Shown one piece after another: positions 7,411-15,242 of a stretch of DNA of 29,790 nucleotides (the stretch's first letter is position 1; every line of letters starts with the position of its first letter). A program made the translations under genes and the position numbers. The notes beneath the pieces were generated by a model. It had not been told where the DNA came from, searched no databases, and saw only the letters and a list, made by a program, of their open reading frames with translations. The stretch covers positions 1 to 29,790 of the forward strand of contig JADMIH010000028.1 in the NCBI GenBank assembly GCA_015478675.1, read 5' to 3'. Source of the stretch: Chloroflexota bacterium (GTDB lineage: Bacteria; Chloroflexota; Chloroflexia; QHBQ01; JADMIH01).

Positions 7411-7962
7411 ATGAATGGTGCGACACAAGAAAGTACAGGCAGAAGAAAGTTGCTCAAAGTTAGATGGATAGCGTGGTCCGCAGCCATCTTGTTGGCAGCC
7501 GTAGTAGTCGTCCCCGCCGTAGTTTGGCTGGGGAGAACCAATCCTGCACTCTCCGCTTCTCCCGCTGCCACCACCGGTCAACCTCTTCAAAACGAAGGTA
7601 CGGGATCGGGCGCTGCCCGCAGTGGCACCCAGACGAACGAAGGTGGAGGCGTTACAGTGGCGGTTGAATGGGCGGGTAAGGACGCAGGGCCGGTATTCAA
7701 GGTGACGATAGACACGCACTCAGTGGACCTGGACGGTTACGACCTGACCAGGCTCTCGACGCTGCGCACTGACGACGGCAGAGAGGCCCTCCCCGTGATG
7801 TGGGACGCGCCCAAAGGTGGCCACCACCGCGAAGGTCAGTTGACCTTCAGCGCCAATGCCCTGGACGGCAAACCGCTGGTCGGCACAGATACGAAGGGCC
7901 TTGAGTTGATCATATACGACGTGGCGGGGGTCGCGCAGAGGAGCTTCAAGTGGACGCCCTAA
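7411..7962 (+). CDS. Membrane-anchored extracytoplasmic protein, function unknown
   Basis: A 183-residue protein with a positively charged N-terminus (GRRKLLKVRW), one membrane helix at about residues 20-40, a low-complexity Ser/Thr/Gly linker (about 45-78), and a compact beta-rich domain. That domain runs from VTVAVEWAGK to the C-terminal RSFKWTP and includes KVTIDTHSVDLDGYDL and a Gly/His patch (KGGHHREG). I do not recognise the domain. It lacks Cys and is likely to face the outside. It is the first gene behind a TCAG-array promoter, with GGAGG eight bases before the ATG. It overlaps the next gene, so it probably works with the following membrane protein and the multicopper oxidase. Confidence 0.75.
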   Translation: MNGATQESTGRRKLLKVRWIAWSAAILLAAVVVVPAVVWLGRTNPALSASPAATTGQPLQNEGTGSGAARSGTQTNEGGGVTVAVEWAGKDAGPVFKVTIDTHSVDLDGYDLTRLSTLRTDDGREALPVMWDAPKGGHHREGQLTFSANALDGKPLVGTDTKGLELIIYDVAGVAQRSFKWTP

Positions 7963-8471
7963 AGAGCCTGGCGACCGGTCCAACGGAAGGTGCCGAGCAC
8001 CTACCTGCAGCCGCAGCCACGCACGAAGCGGGGTTGCCGGTGCTGAAGCCTATCTTCTTCGGAGTACTCGCCTCCATCGGTCTGCTTACACTTTACCTGG
8101 GCACGATCACCCTAGCGCAATCGTGGGAGCACGCTCTTCAGCAGCTAGGTGACGACCTCTGGTTCGTGGGAGCCATCACTCTCGGTTTTGGCATCCAGGT
8201 GGGTCTTTTCACCTATCTGCGAGCCTTGCGTGCTCATACAGGCGCGGGGGGTATGGTGGCAAGCACGGGCACGAGCACAGTCGCTATGCTCGCATGTTGT
8301 GCCCACCACCTGACAGAGGTACTTCCACTCATCGGTCTGTCTGGCGTGGCAGTCTTTCTAAATGCCTACAAAACCCCCTTGCTATGGCTGGGGCTGGTCA
8401 TGAACCTGGGCGGGATTGCATACATGGCTTATCAGATACGTAAAGAGCGCAGGCTGGTCTGCCGCGCTTGA
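7950..8471 (+). CDS. Four-helix membrane protein with a CCAHH motif
   Basis: A 173-residue integral membrane protein starting at GTG, with AGGAG six bases upstream and 13 bases of overlap with the preceding gene. Helices are predicted at about residues 34-56, 69-89, 104-129 and 133-162. The third helix contains Cys116-Cys117-Ala-His119-His120, a likely soft-metal site inside the membrane, and a Cys also sits near the C-terminus. I do not recognise a named family; it differs in detail from MerT-type mercury transporters, though a cysteine pair in a helix recalls them. Its place between an anchored protein and a multicopper oxidase suggests copper movement or insertion, by inference. Confidence 0.75.
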   Translation: MDALKSLATGPTEGAEHLPAAAATHEAGLPVLKPIFFGVLASIGLLTLYLGTITLAQSWEHALQQLGDDLWFVGAITLGFGIQVGLFTYLRALRAHTGAGGMVASTGTSTVAMLACCAHHLTEVLPLIGLSGVAVFLNAYKTPLLWLGLVMNLGGIAYMAYQIRKERRLVCRA

Positions 8472-8507
8472 TAACAAACACAACATCGAAGAAGGAGAAA
8501 GAAATCA

Positions 8508-9734
8508 ATGGATAAGAGAGTTGCAAACAATATTTGGCCTCGCATCATCCTTATAGTGGCATTCGTAGTCGTAGCGGTGGGGGCGTGGGGCGTGGGAAGG
8601 GCCGGGGCAGACCAGACAGGCTCCCTGGTGGCGCAAGGCCCAACTTCCACCAACGGTGGATATGACATCGGGACCGCCGGCAGCAACAAAGCTATCAAGC
8701 CCACGCGCAAAGTACGCGAGTTCAACCTCGTGGCTAAGGAGGCAGACGTAACTATAGCCCCCGGTGTTACCGTCAAAGGGATCACCTACAACGGCCAGGT
8801 TCCCGGCCCAACCATCCGCGTAACCGAGGGGGATACCCTCCGCGTCACGCTCAAGAACGAGCTTAGCAAGGCCACCACAATCCACTGGCATGGGCTGCAT
8901 GTCCCGAACAACATGGACGGCGTGCCTCCCCTGACCCAGCAAGGCATCGAGCCGGGGCAGAGCTTCACCTACGAGTTCCAGGTCTCACATGCGGGCACCT
9001 TCATGTACCACTCACACCTCAACACGGTCGAGCAGATTGACCGCGGGCTGTACGGGCCATTGATCATAGACCCGGCCACCCCCACGCCTACCAAATTCGA
9101 CAAGGAGTTCACAATGCTGCTGTCGGCCTGGAACACCAACAACATACCTTCCGGTCCCACGCCTGAACAACCTGATCAGGGCGGCGGCACAATGGAGGGT
9201 ATGCCCGGCATGACCGGAGGAGAAGGCTCTCAGAGCGACCAGAATACTCCTGGCGCTATGAACATGAACTACAACTACTTCACCATAAATGGCAAGGCAT
9301 TCCCCTCGAATGAAGCGTGGACGGTGAAGGAGGGCGACCTGGTGCGGGTGCGGATCATCAACATCTCCAACCTTGCTCACCCGATGCACCTGCACGGCCA
9401 GGACTTCACGGTAATAGCGAAGGATGGAGAGCCAATCAAGCCGGAGCAGCAGCAAACGATGAACACCCTCTCGGTGGACGCGGGAGAGACTTACGACATC
9501 GTCATCAAAGCAGACAACCCCGGCAAGTGGGTCTTCCACTGCCACGAGCTGCACCACACCGAGAACAACGGGATCGAGCCGGGCGGGCTGATCCAGGTGA
9601 TCCAGTACGAGGGTTATGAAGCGCCCGTGCAACCCGCTTCACAGCCGCAAGAGGAGCAAACGCCGCAGCCGACCACCGTTACCCCTATAGCCACGCCTAC
9701 TCCTATGCCGGCGATGCCGGGTATGAACCATTAG
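8508..9734 (+). CDS. Two-domain multicopper oxidase
   Basis: A 408-residue exported copper oxidase with an uncleaved or late-cleaved N-terminal helix (about residues 12-30). Cupredoxin domain 1 supplies His126/His128 (HWHG) and His168/His170 (HSH). Domain 2 supplies His291, His294 and His296 (HPMHLHG) and His344-Cys345-His346 with His350. All ten ligands for the type 1 and trinuclear centres are present, and only domain 2 has type 1 ligands, as in two-domain small laccases, whose trinuclear sites form between subunits. The usual axial position (Cys+10) is Gly355, not Met or Leu. A Met-rich insert (about 228-253) and a Pro/Thr tail ending in MPAMPGMNH may bind copper. Cuprous oxidase or laccase activity is expected. 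Confidence 0.9.
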   Translation: MDKRVANNIWPRIILIVAFVVVAVGAWGVGRAGADQTGSLVAQGPTSTNGGYDIGTAGSNKAIKPTRKVREFNLVAKEADVTIAPGVTVKGITYNGQVPGPTIRVTEGDTLRVTLKNELSKATTIHWHGLHVPNNMDGVPPLTQQGIEPGQSFTYEFQVSHAGTFMYHSHLNTVEQIDRGLYGPLIIDPATPTPTKFDKEFTMLLSAWNTNNIPSGPTPEQPDQGGGTMEGMPGMTGGEGSQSDQNTPGAMNMNYNYFTINGKAFPSNEAWTVKEGDLVRVRIINISNLAHPMHLHGQDFTVIAKDGEPIKPEQQQTMNTLSVDAGETYDIVIKADNPGKWVFHCHELHHTENNGIEPGGLIQVIQYEGYEAPVQPASQPQEEQTPQPTTVTPIATPTPMPAMPGMNH

Positions 9735-9754
9735 CTCTGTTAGTGACCATGTCA

Positions 9755-9784
9755 GGCGGGGGTTGCGGATCCGCGACCCCCGCC
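9755..9784 (+). terminator. Intra-operon GC hairpin after the multicopper oxidase
   Basis: A 9-bp stem (9755-9763 with 9776-9784) extends inward by one G-T and four G-C pairs to a two-base loop. No U run follows, and the next gene's ribosome binding site begins seven bases later. It may slow or partly end transcription, or protect the 3' end of the oxidase message, so that the next gene is expressed at a different level. Confidence 0.5.
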
Positions 9785-9804
9785 GAAGCAAAGGAGGCAT
9801 TGAG

Positions 9805-10488
9805 ATGTCGGAGAATTCGAGGTTTGGTATAGGAACGGCGATACTTATCGCTGTCGGATTGGTGATATTTGGCCTTGTAATCACCTCACGTGTATCCTCA
9901 TCCAAGGTGGACGGGACGCAGGCCCCCACTCTCGTCTCGATGGAGGAGAGCGCACAGGCGATGCAGCAGGCAGGCCAGGTCATGCAGAAGCACGGTCAGG
10001 AGATGCTGGACGAGGCCAAGCGCACAGGCAACACCGAGTTGGAGCAGCACGGCCAGCACTGGGCAAACGACGGCAAGACGCTGGTCGAGAATGGGGACTG
10101 GATGTCCGCTAACCCCACGTCAGCCCAGAGCTTGCACGCCTCACCAGGGGAGCTACAGTCGCAGGGCAGCTGGAGCGAGCTAAACAGCAGAGCACAGGCC
10201 ATGATTCACGACCCGAGCCAGATACGCGGGAGTGTGGACGTGGATGCTTTGCTGGCGAATGGAGAGACCATGCTGGCCGAGGGGCGCAATATGAGCGACC
10301 ACGGGCGGGTGATGGCCGAAGAAGCAGGGGTGATGGTAGAGCGGCACAACCTGCAAGGGCAGGCCGCGAGCGACCTGAGCGGAGCTGCCCAGACGATGCG
10401 CGATGTCGGCACTTCGCTGGCGCGCAACGGGCAGGAGATGGTGGATTACGCCGCTCGGCTGCGGCGCAGTCTGGGCTACAGCGATTAA
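9805..10488 (+). CDS. Membrane-anchored helical protein with Gly-centred heptad repeats
   Basis: A 227-residue protein with one N-terminal membrane helix (about residues 8-27) and a long, mostly helical external region rich in Met, His and Gln. Its helices have Gly at seven-residue steps (57/64, 83/90/97, 153/160/167, 202/209), with a His, Asn, Asp or Glu usually before the Gly and Met or Leu often three or four residues after (for example HGQEM, EGRNM, HGRVM, NGQEM). I recognise no family. The pattern would line up Met and His along one helix face, which could suit metal binding. The start is the ATG of MSENSRF, with AAGGAGG seven bases upstream. It is the last gene of the copper-oxidase operon. 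Confidence 0.75.
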   Translation: MSENSRFGIGTAILIAVGLVIFGLVITSRVSSSKVDGTQAPTLVSMEESAQAMQQAGQVMQKHGQEMLDEAKRTGNTELEQHGQHWANDGKTLVENGDWMSANPTSAQSLHASPGELQSQGSWSELNSRAQAMIHDPSQIRGSVDVDALLANGETMLAEGRNMSDHGRVMAEEAGVMVERHNLQGQAASDLSGAAQTMRDVGTSLARNGQEMVDYAARLRRSLGYSD

Positions 10489-10630
10489 TTTTTTACTTGT
10501 TGCTGGTGGCCGGACTGAAGCTGGCCACAGCCGCTCTCGGTGCAGCGCCGAGCGCGTGCCCACCGGTCGCGGGATCGTTCAAGCTCGATACCCGTCGCCG
10601 GCAGCAGTGAAGCTGAATAGGAGGATCAAG

Positions 10631-11401
10631 GTGAATAGAGTAGAGGGAAAAGTGGCCCTGGTTAGCGGAGGAGCGCTGGGCATAGGCAAAGCCTGCGCAC
10701 TGCTCCTGGCAACAGAGGGAGCCACGGTAGTGGTCACGGACGTAAAGGTAGACGAGGGGCAAGCAGTAGCGGATCAGATCCGCTCGGCGGGTGGTAGAGC
10801 GCTCTTCGTGCGCCATGATGTGAGCAACGAAACGGATTGGCAGCGGGTGATCGCCCAGACGGTGGAGACCTTCGGCCGGCTCGACATCCTGGTGAACAAC
10901 GCCGGTATCGGCAAGACCAGCAACATCGAGGAAGAGACCCTGGAGAGCTGGCGCCTGCTGACCAGCATCAACCTGGACGGGGTCTTCCTGGGCACCAAGT
11001 ATGCCATCCGGGCGATGAAGAAGGGCGGCGGCGGCTCGATCATCAATATGTCGTCGATACTTGGCCTGGTGGGCGAGGCCAGCGCGGCCTCCTACAACGC
11101 CAGCAAGGGCGGAGTGCGCCTGCTCAGCAAGTCGGCCGCCCTGCATTGCGCCAGGTCGGGGTTCAACATCCGGGTAAACTCGGTCCATCCGGGGTACATC
11201 ATGACCCCGATGGTCGAAACCGCCATGCAGTCATCCGGCAATGCCGAAGCAATGCAGAAGTATATCGAGGGCCTTCACCCACTCGGCAGGCTCGGCGAAC
11301 CGGACGATATCGCCTATGGTGTGCTCTACCTGGCCTCCGACGAGTCCAGGTTCGTCACCGGCAGCGAGCTGGTGATTGACGGCGGCTACACGGCGCAATA
11401 G
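10631..11401 (+). CDS. Short-chain dehydrogenase/reductase (SDR)
   Basis: A 256-residue classical SDR, a cytoplasmic NAD(P)-dependent oxidoreductase. The cofactor loop is SGGALGIG (residues 13-20, with Ser replacing the usual Thr). Asp in VVTDVK at the end of strand 2 favours NAD over NADP. NNAG is near residue 90, and the catalytic Ser and Tyr-x-x-x-Lys are in INMSSILG and SYNASKGG. The C-terminal VTGSELVIDGGYTA is typical. The closest look is to 3-oxoacyl-ACP reductase / cyclopentanol dehydrogenase types, but the substrate cannot be read. The start is the GTG after GGAGG at six bases; longer in-frame extensions have no ribosome binding site. It appears to be transcribed on its own and has no TCAG array. 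Confidence 0.9.
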   Translation: MNRVEGKVALVSGGALGIGKACALLLATEGATVVVTDVKVDEGQAVADQIRSAGGRALFVRHDVSNETDWQRVIAQTVETFGRLDILVNNAGIGKTSNIEEETLESWRLLTSINLDGVFLGTKYAIRAMKKGGGGSIINMSSILGLVGEASAASYNASKGGVRLLSKSAALHCARSGFNIRVNSVHPGYIMTPMVETAMQSSGNAEAMQKYIEGLHPLGRLGEPDDIAYGVLYLASDESRFVTGSELVIDGGYTAQ

Positions 11402-11429
11402 ACCGTCCGACGAGCGCATACGGCGCCGG

Positions 11430-11463
11430 GGAGTGTACGGGGAGCTATAATCCTGCACACTCC
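11430..11463 (+). terminator. Weak stem-loop after the SDR gene
   Basis: GGAGTGT (11430-11436) pairs with ACACTCC (11457-11463) across a 20-base loop and is followed after four bases by TTTT. It could end the SDR transcript, although the loop is long. Confidence 0.35.
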
Positions 11464-11516
11464 TCAGTTTTACCTCAGCCGGGATTCAGGCCAGTCTCCG
11501 CATAGTCCGCTACCAT
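11464..11516 (+). promoter_or_regulatory. TCAG-array promoter of the cytochrome b operon
   Basis: TCAG occurs at 11464, 11475 and 11486, with a fourth, degenerate unit TCCG at 11497, all at 11-bp steps. TACCAT (-10-like) starts at 11511, again 14 bp after the last unit. The predicted leader to the ATG at 11659 is about 140 bases, the longest of the set. Confidence 0.75.
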
Positions 11517-11658
11517 GTACTCAGATCGCGGTAGGTCGGAGACGGGATTACCGTGATATTATTCACCAATCTTTTACCCGATTATACTACGAATTCGACT
11601 ATCGGCATTCATAATTCTCTATATCAGCCAATAGAACGGAACAAGGAGGGATCATCAG

Positions 11659-12840
11659 ATGGAGGAAAACTCAGTCAACAATCAGCAGACGGCTGCCACT
11701 CTTGCCGGTCAAGCTGCGATCCTCGCGCCTGTTACGGGAGTTGAAGCAGGTGGAGCCACCGGTGCGTCCAGGAGAAAGCGCAGCGCTCTTGGCTCAGTAG
11801 GAGCGTGGCTGGACGACCGGCTTGGATTGTCGGCGTTGCGCTACAGGGTGCCTGGGCACGCCAACACATTCTGGTACACCCTCGGCGGCATTACCTTTAT
11901 GGGAATCGTGGTGCTGATTCTTACGGGCCTCTGGCTCGCCCAGTACTACAATCCCGACCCGGCCGCCGCCAGGGAGAGCGTTATTTATATACAGAACAAC
12001 GCTCCTCTTGGCGACATTATACGTGGCATCCATGTGTGGACCGCCTATCTTGTGGTTATTACCGCCGCGATGCATCTGATCCGAATTTTCGTGACTGCTT
12101 CCTATAAGGCGCCTCGCGAGATGAACTGGTTGGTAGGCGTGGCCCTGCTGGCCCTGCTAATGTTCGGAGGCGTTTTCACCGGCACCGTGCTGCGCTGGGA
12201 CCAGGAAGCTTACGAAGCGATGACCCACAACATGGAGCTGGCTTCGTTGCTCGGAAACGTGGGCGTCTTCTTCTCGGACAGCTTTACGACGAGCGTGGCG
12301 ATGCTCCCTCGCCTCTTCATGGCCCACGTCAGCATCGTGCCCCTCTTCCTCCTCCTCTTCCTGATCGCGCACATATTCCTCATCAAGCACCATAGCCTGT
12401 CGCCCACACCGGCCCAATCAGACGCTGGGGAGGCCCCCGGCGGACGCCTGCCGGAGGAGAAAGAGACGGGGCATTATCCTACTCATGCGCGCATCATGGT
12501 CGGCTACGGTTTGGCGCTGCTGGGGCTGGCGGCTACGCTCGGCATCATCTTCACGCCGGGGATTGGGGCCGCTCCCGACCCCACGATGGAGAACACCAAA
12601 CCTCCCTTCATCTTCTACTGGTTGTACGCCTTCGAGGACTGGTTCAAGGTGCAGGGCATCTTCTACGCGGCAGTGGTCTTCTTCGGGTTCCTGGCGCTGC
12701 TCCCCTTCATTGACCGCTCGCCCTGGCGGGCCATGCGCCGCAGGCCGGTGATCATGGCGATAGGTGCGGCGTTGCTTATAGCAGTTGTTGTGTTGTCCAT
12801 CATGGTTGCGATTGCCCCTGTGAAGTCACACCTCGGCTAA
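11659..12840 (+). CDS. Cytochrome b (b6-type core fused to a subunit IV-like part)
   Basis: A 393-residue membrane protein. After a 60-residue hydrophilic N-terminus, four helices carry two bis-His haem sites: His125/His139 (14 apart) and His223/His238 (15 apart). The 14/15 spacing is that of cytochrome b6 rather than mitochondrial b. A charged loop follows, then three C-terminal helices resembling subunit IV. The quinone-site PEWY motif is not found; the corresponding stretch reads TKPPFIFYWLY. No Rieske protein or c-type cytochrome is encoded next to it in the window. It probably passes electrons through the membrane from or to quinones, with an unusual partner. GGAGG precedes the ATG by nine bases, and a TCAG array lies upstream. 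Confidence 0.88.
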   Translation: MEENSVNNQQTAATLAGQAAILAPVTGVEAGGATGASRRKRSALGSVGAWLDDRLGLSALRYRVPGHANTFWYTLGGITFMGIVVLILTGLWLAQYYNPDPAAARESVIYIQNNAPLGDIIRGIHVWTAYLVVITAAMHLIRIFVTASYKAPREMNWLVGVALLALLMFGGVFTGTVLRWDQEAYEAMTHNMELASLLGNVGVFFSDSFTTSVAMLPRLFMAHVSIVPLFLLLFLIAHIFLIKHHSLSPTPAQSDAGEAPGGRLPEEKETGHYPTHARIMVGYGLALLGLAATLGIIFTPGIGAAPDPTMENTKPPFIFYWLYAFEDWFKVQGIFYAAVVFFGFLALLPFIDRSPWRAMRRRPVIMAIGAALLIAVVVLSIMVAIAPVKSHLG

Positions 12841-12892
12841 TTATAAGCCTCACTGATTACAGAACTTAACGACAAATAAGGAGGAAAAATAA

Positions 12893-13408
12893 GTGAAACG
12901 CATATTACTCACAACACTCTTCAGCCTTAGCCTGGCAATGGTAGGATTCCAGGCCGCAGCCAGTGGTGTGGCTCTGGCGGACGGGGTTAAAGGGGTGGCG
13001 GTGCAGCCGCTCACTCCGAAGGCAGGCGATGTCATTACGGTGAAGGGGGATCTGCTGGGCCCTAACAGCACGGTTGAAGTACGGGTGGTCGGCACGGGAG
13101 TGGACATTGATTTGGGAGAAGTAGACGCCGACGCGAATGGCGATTTCAGCGCCCAGTTCAGGTTGCCGGAGGATCTCAAGCCCGGCACGTACCAGGTTAC
13201 AGCGAAGGGAGCGGAAAGCGCGACCACCGCCATTACCGTGGTGGGCGTCGGAGGAGATGCCGCAAGTGAGGGTGCTATGGGGGGCGAGCCGGTGCTCAAG
13301 CAGAGACCGTTGGGCGAGAGCCTGCTACTGGTTGGCGTGTTCGGGGTGATCTCAGCTCTGGGCATTTTCCTGGCTCGCACCGCCCGCGACAAGCCTTCTA
13401 AGGTGTAG
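12893..13408 (+). CDS. Secreted Ig-like protein with C-terminal membrane anchor
   Basis: A 171-residue exported protein. A signal peptide (residues 1-30) is followed by one beta-sandwich domain of bacterial Ig / IPT-like type (about 32-118: AVQPLTPKAGDVITVKGD, then FRLPEDLKPGTYQVTAKG). A short linker leads to a C-terminal membrane helix (about 144-163) and a basic tail (RDKPSKV), so the domain sits outside the membrane. It has no Cys and no haem motif. The GTG start has AAGGAGG upstream, and the gene lies 52 bases behind cytochrome b, so the two are probably co-transcribed. It may be an accessory or assembly subunit of that cytochrome, which is inference. Confidence 0.75.
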   Translation: MKRILLTTLFSLSLAMVGFQAAASGVALADGVKGVAVQPLTPKAGDVITVKGDLLGPNSTVEVRVVGTGVDIDLGEVDADANGDFSAQFRLPEDLKPGTYQVTAKGAESATTAITVVGVGGDAASEGAMGGEPVLKQRPLGESLLLVGVFGVISALGIFLARTARDKPSKV

Positions 13409-13420
13409 GCCCTGCCTGCC

Positions 13421-13470
13421 GGTTCAAGGTCAAGGTTCAAGGTTCAAAGTCTAGCTTTGAACCTTGAACC
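13421..13470. terminator. Bidirectional hairpin built from GGTTCAA heptamers
   Basis: Between convergent stops, a perfect 16-bp stem (13434-13449 with 13455-13470) closes on a five-base loop. Its left arm continues a short tandem series of GGTTCAA / GGTCAA units from 13421. The right arm ends two bases before the stop codon of the leftward gene. There is no clear U run on either side, but the position and stem length fit a two-way terminator. Confidence 0.6.
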
Positions 13471-13472
13471 GG

Positions 13473-15146
13473 TTAGTTCCGCCCTGATCGGAGTATGCTC
13501 CAGGCAAGGTACACCCCCAGCGCCGCCGCCGCCAGGAAGCCGAAAGCGAATAGCGGCCCCGCCCACTCTTCCCAACCGGCGGGGTGGTAGACCGACATCA
13601 GGATCGCCAGCCCGTTGATAAAAGCCGCTGCGATGATCCCGATCACAATGCGGTTCGCCAGGCGCTCCAGGCGATGCAGTACCGGATCGAACCCTTGCGG
13701 GCGCATGCCCACCTCCAGGTCGCCCCGCTCTAACTGCGCGACGATCCGCCTCAACTGGCGTGGCAGCTCAGCTCCCAGTTGCGCCATCTCCACGCCAGCG
13801 GTTCCGAGTCGGCGCGCGAGCGAGAAGGGCGAGTATTGCTGCAACATGAGCCGTTGGGCGTAAGGGGCCAGGGCTGCGGTAAGGTTGAAGGTAGGGTCGA
13901 GCTGCAAGCCCAGCCCCTCGTGCATGATCAGCGTCTTTATAAGGAGCGCCAGGTTGGAGGGAAGTTGCAGGTGGTGGCGGCGCACGATAGCCAGCGTTTC
14001 TTCCAGCAGTGGGCCAATAGAGATATCGCCCAGTGGCAGGTCGTAATATCTGGAGAGTAGGTGGTCGAGGTCCTGCCTCAGAGACGTGCGGTCCATTCGC
14101 CCATGCGCCAGCCCAAGTTCAAGGAACGCGTCAACCAGCCGTTCGCCGTCCTTGCTCGCGATGGCCAGGAGCAGCGTCACCAACCGTTCCTGTGTGGGGC
14201 CATCCAGAGTGCCTACCATGCCGAAATCTATAAGCCCGATGCGCCCTCCCGGCTCGATGAAGAAATTGCCGGGGTGTGGGTCGGCATGGAAGAAGCCGTC
14301 CTCGAACACCATCTTCAGCACAACAGAGGCTGCTCTCTGCGCCAGGGCTTTGCGGTCTATACCCGCCGCATCCAGGGCCGCCAGGTCGTTGATCTTGATG
14401 CCGCGCACCCGCTCCATCGTGAGCACGCGGTCGGTAGTAGCTTCCCAGTATATGCGCGGCACATGCACACCCTTGTCGCCCTCGAAACTGGCGGCGAAGC
14501 GTTCCGCGCTGCGGCCCTCGCGCATGTAGTCAAGCTCGGCTCGCAGCGTCTCAGCAAACTCTTGTGCCAGCCCCACCAGGTCGTAGCGGTCGGCCAGCTC
14601 CCAGCGCCTGCTGATGGTGGCCGCAAGGTCCTGCAAGATTTCCAGGTCGTCCTCCACCTGCTCGACTACCCCCGGCTTGCGGACCTTCACCACAACCTCG
14701 GTGCCGTCGGGCAGGGTGGCGGCGTGCGCCTGGCCTATGGAGCCTGCCGCCAGCGCCTCAGGGTCGAAAGTGGCGAATACTTCCTCGAGGGGACCGTCTA
14801 GCTCGGCTGCGAGCACACCCTTTATCGCCTCGAATGGCAATGCGGGTGCGGCGTCTTGCAGCCTGGCAAGCTCGGTAAGATAGTTGGGCGGCAGGAGGTC
14901 GGGGCGCGTCGAGAGGATCTGGCCCAGCTTCATGAAGGTGGTGCCCAACTCCTCAAGCGCGATGCGGACGTGTTCGGGCCTCGTGTAAGGTTGCGGGCGG
15001 CGAGCGTGGCCGAGCCAACCCTTCTCAAAAGGCACGAGCCGCTCTAAACCCGCCAGCCCTACAAAGTAGCCCAGACCATGGCGGGCCAGGGTGTTGGCGA
15101 TCTGCCTGTATCGTTTGCCGTGCCGATGTTTGCTTGAGTTTGCCAT
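13473..15146 (-). CDS. ABC1/AarF/UbiB-family atypical kinase
   Basis: A 557-residue membrane-associated protein of the ABC1 (AarF/UbiB) family, atypical kinase-like ATPases that support ubiquinone or other isoprenoid-lipid metabolism. Visible family features are KLGQILSTRPD (KxGQ motif) near the N-terminus, AAGSIGQAH (Ala-rich loop replacing the Gly-rich loop), VVVKVRKPG with the nucleotide-binding Lys, HADPHPGNF (catalytic loop) and DFGMVG (metal-binding Asp). Two C-terminal membrane helices end the protein. The start is the ATG of MANSSKH, with AAGGAG five bases upstream. A four-repeat TCAG promoter lies directly upstream and faces this gene, tying it to the metal/redox set. Its link to quinone biology fits the cytochrome b next to it. 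Confidence 0.92.
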   Translation of the reverse strand: MANSSKHRHGKRYRQIANTLARHGLGYFVGLAGLERLVPFEKGWLGHARRPQPYTRPEHVRIALEELGTTFMKLGQILSTRPDLLPPNYLTELARLQDAAPALPFEAIKGVLAAELDGPLEEVFATFDPEALAAGSIGQAHAATLPDGTEVVVKVRKPGVVEQVEDDLEILQDLAATISRRWELADRYDLVGLAQEFAETLRAELDYMREGRSAERFAASFEGDKGVHVPRIYWEATTDRVLTMERVRGIKINDLAALDAAGIDRKALAQRAASVVLKMVFEDGFFHADPHPGNFFIEPGGRIGLIDFGMVGTLDGPTQERLVTLLLAIASKDGERLVDAFLELGLAHGRMDRTSLRQDLDHLLSRYYDLPLGDISIGPLLEETLAIVRRHHLQLPSNLALLIKTLIMHEGLGLQLDPTFNLTAALAPYAQRLMLQQYSPFSLARRLGTAGVEMAQLGAELPRQLRRIVAQLERGDLEVGMRPQGFDPVLHRLERLANRIVIGIIAAAFINGLAILMSVYHPAGWEEWAGPLFAFGFLAAAALGVYLAWSILRSGRN

Positions 15147-15178
15147 GTCGTCTCCTTGCAAGGGGCTATCAAGACATG

Positions 15179-15231
15179 AGGATAACACCTCTAGCTGAAG
15201 CAGCCCTGAGACTTACCTGAGCGCTACCTGA
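15179..15231 (-). promoter_or_regulatory. Four-repeat TCAG promoter of the UbiB-family gene
   Basis: On the minus strand TCAG begins at 15231, 15220, 15209 and 15198 (plus-strand CTGA), all 11 bp apart. TATCCT (-10-like) runs 15184-15179, again 14 bp after the last T. Three of the four units share TCAGG. The predicted leader before the ATG at 15146 is about 26 bases. It lies back to back with the array of the response-regulator gene. Confidence 0.85.
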
Positions 15232-15242
15232 GCGTGCGATAT

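Noticed and set aside
10403..10630. N-terminal extension of the SDR gene
   Set aside because: The extension overlaps the preceding gene and has no SDR features, and the GTG at 10631 has a good ribosome binding site.
11446..11451. Perfect TATAAT on the plus strand upstream of cytochrome b
   Set aside because: It has no -35 box at the right distance, no TCAG array before it, and lies in the loop of a possible terminator. It could still be a minor promoter.
14061..14801. Long open frame antisense to the UbiB-family gene
   Set aside because: It has no recognisable domain or ribosome binding site and lies inside a well-supported gene; GC-rich genes commonly give such mirror frames.
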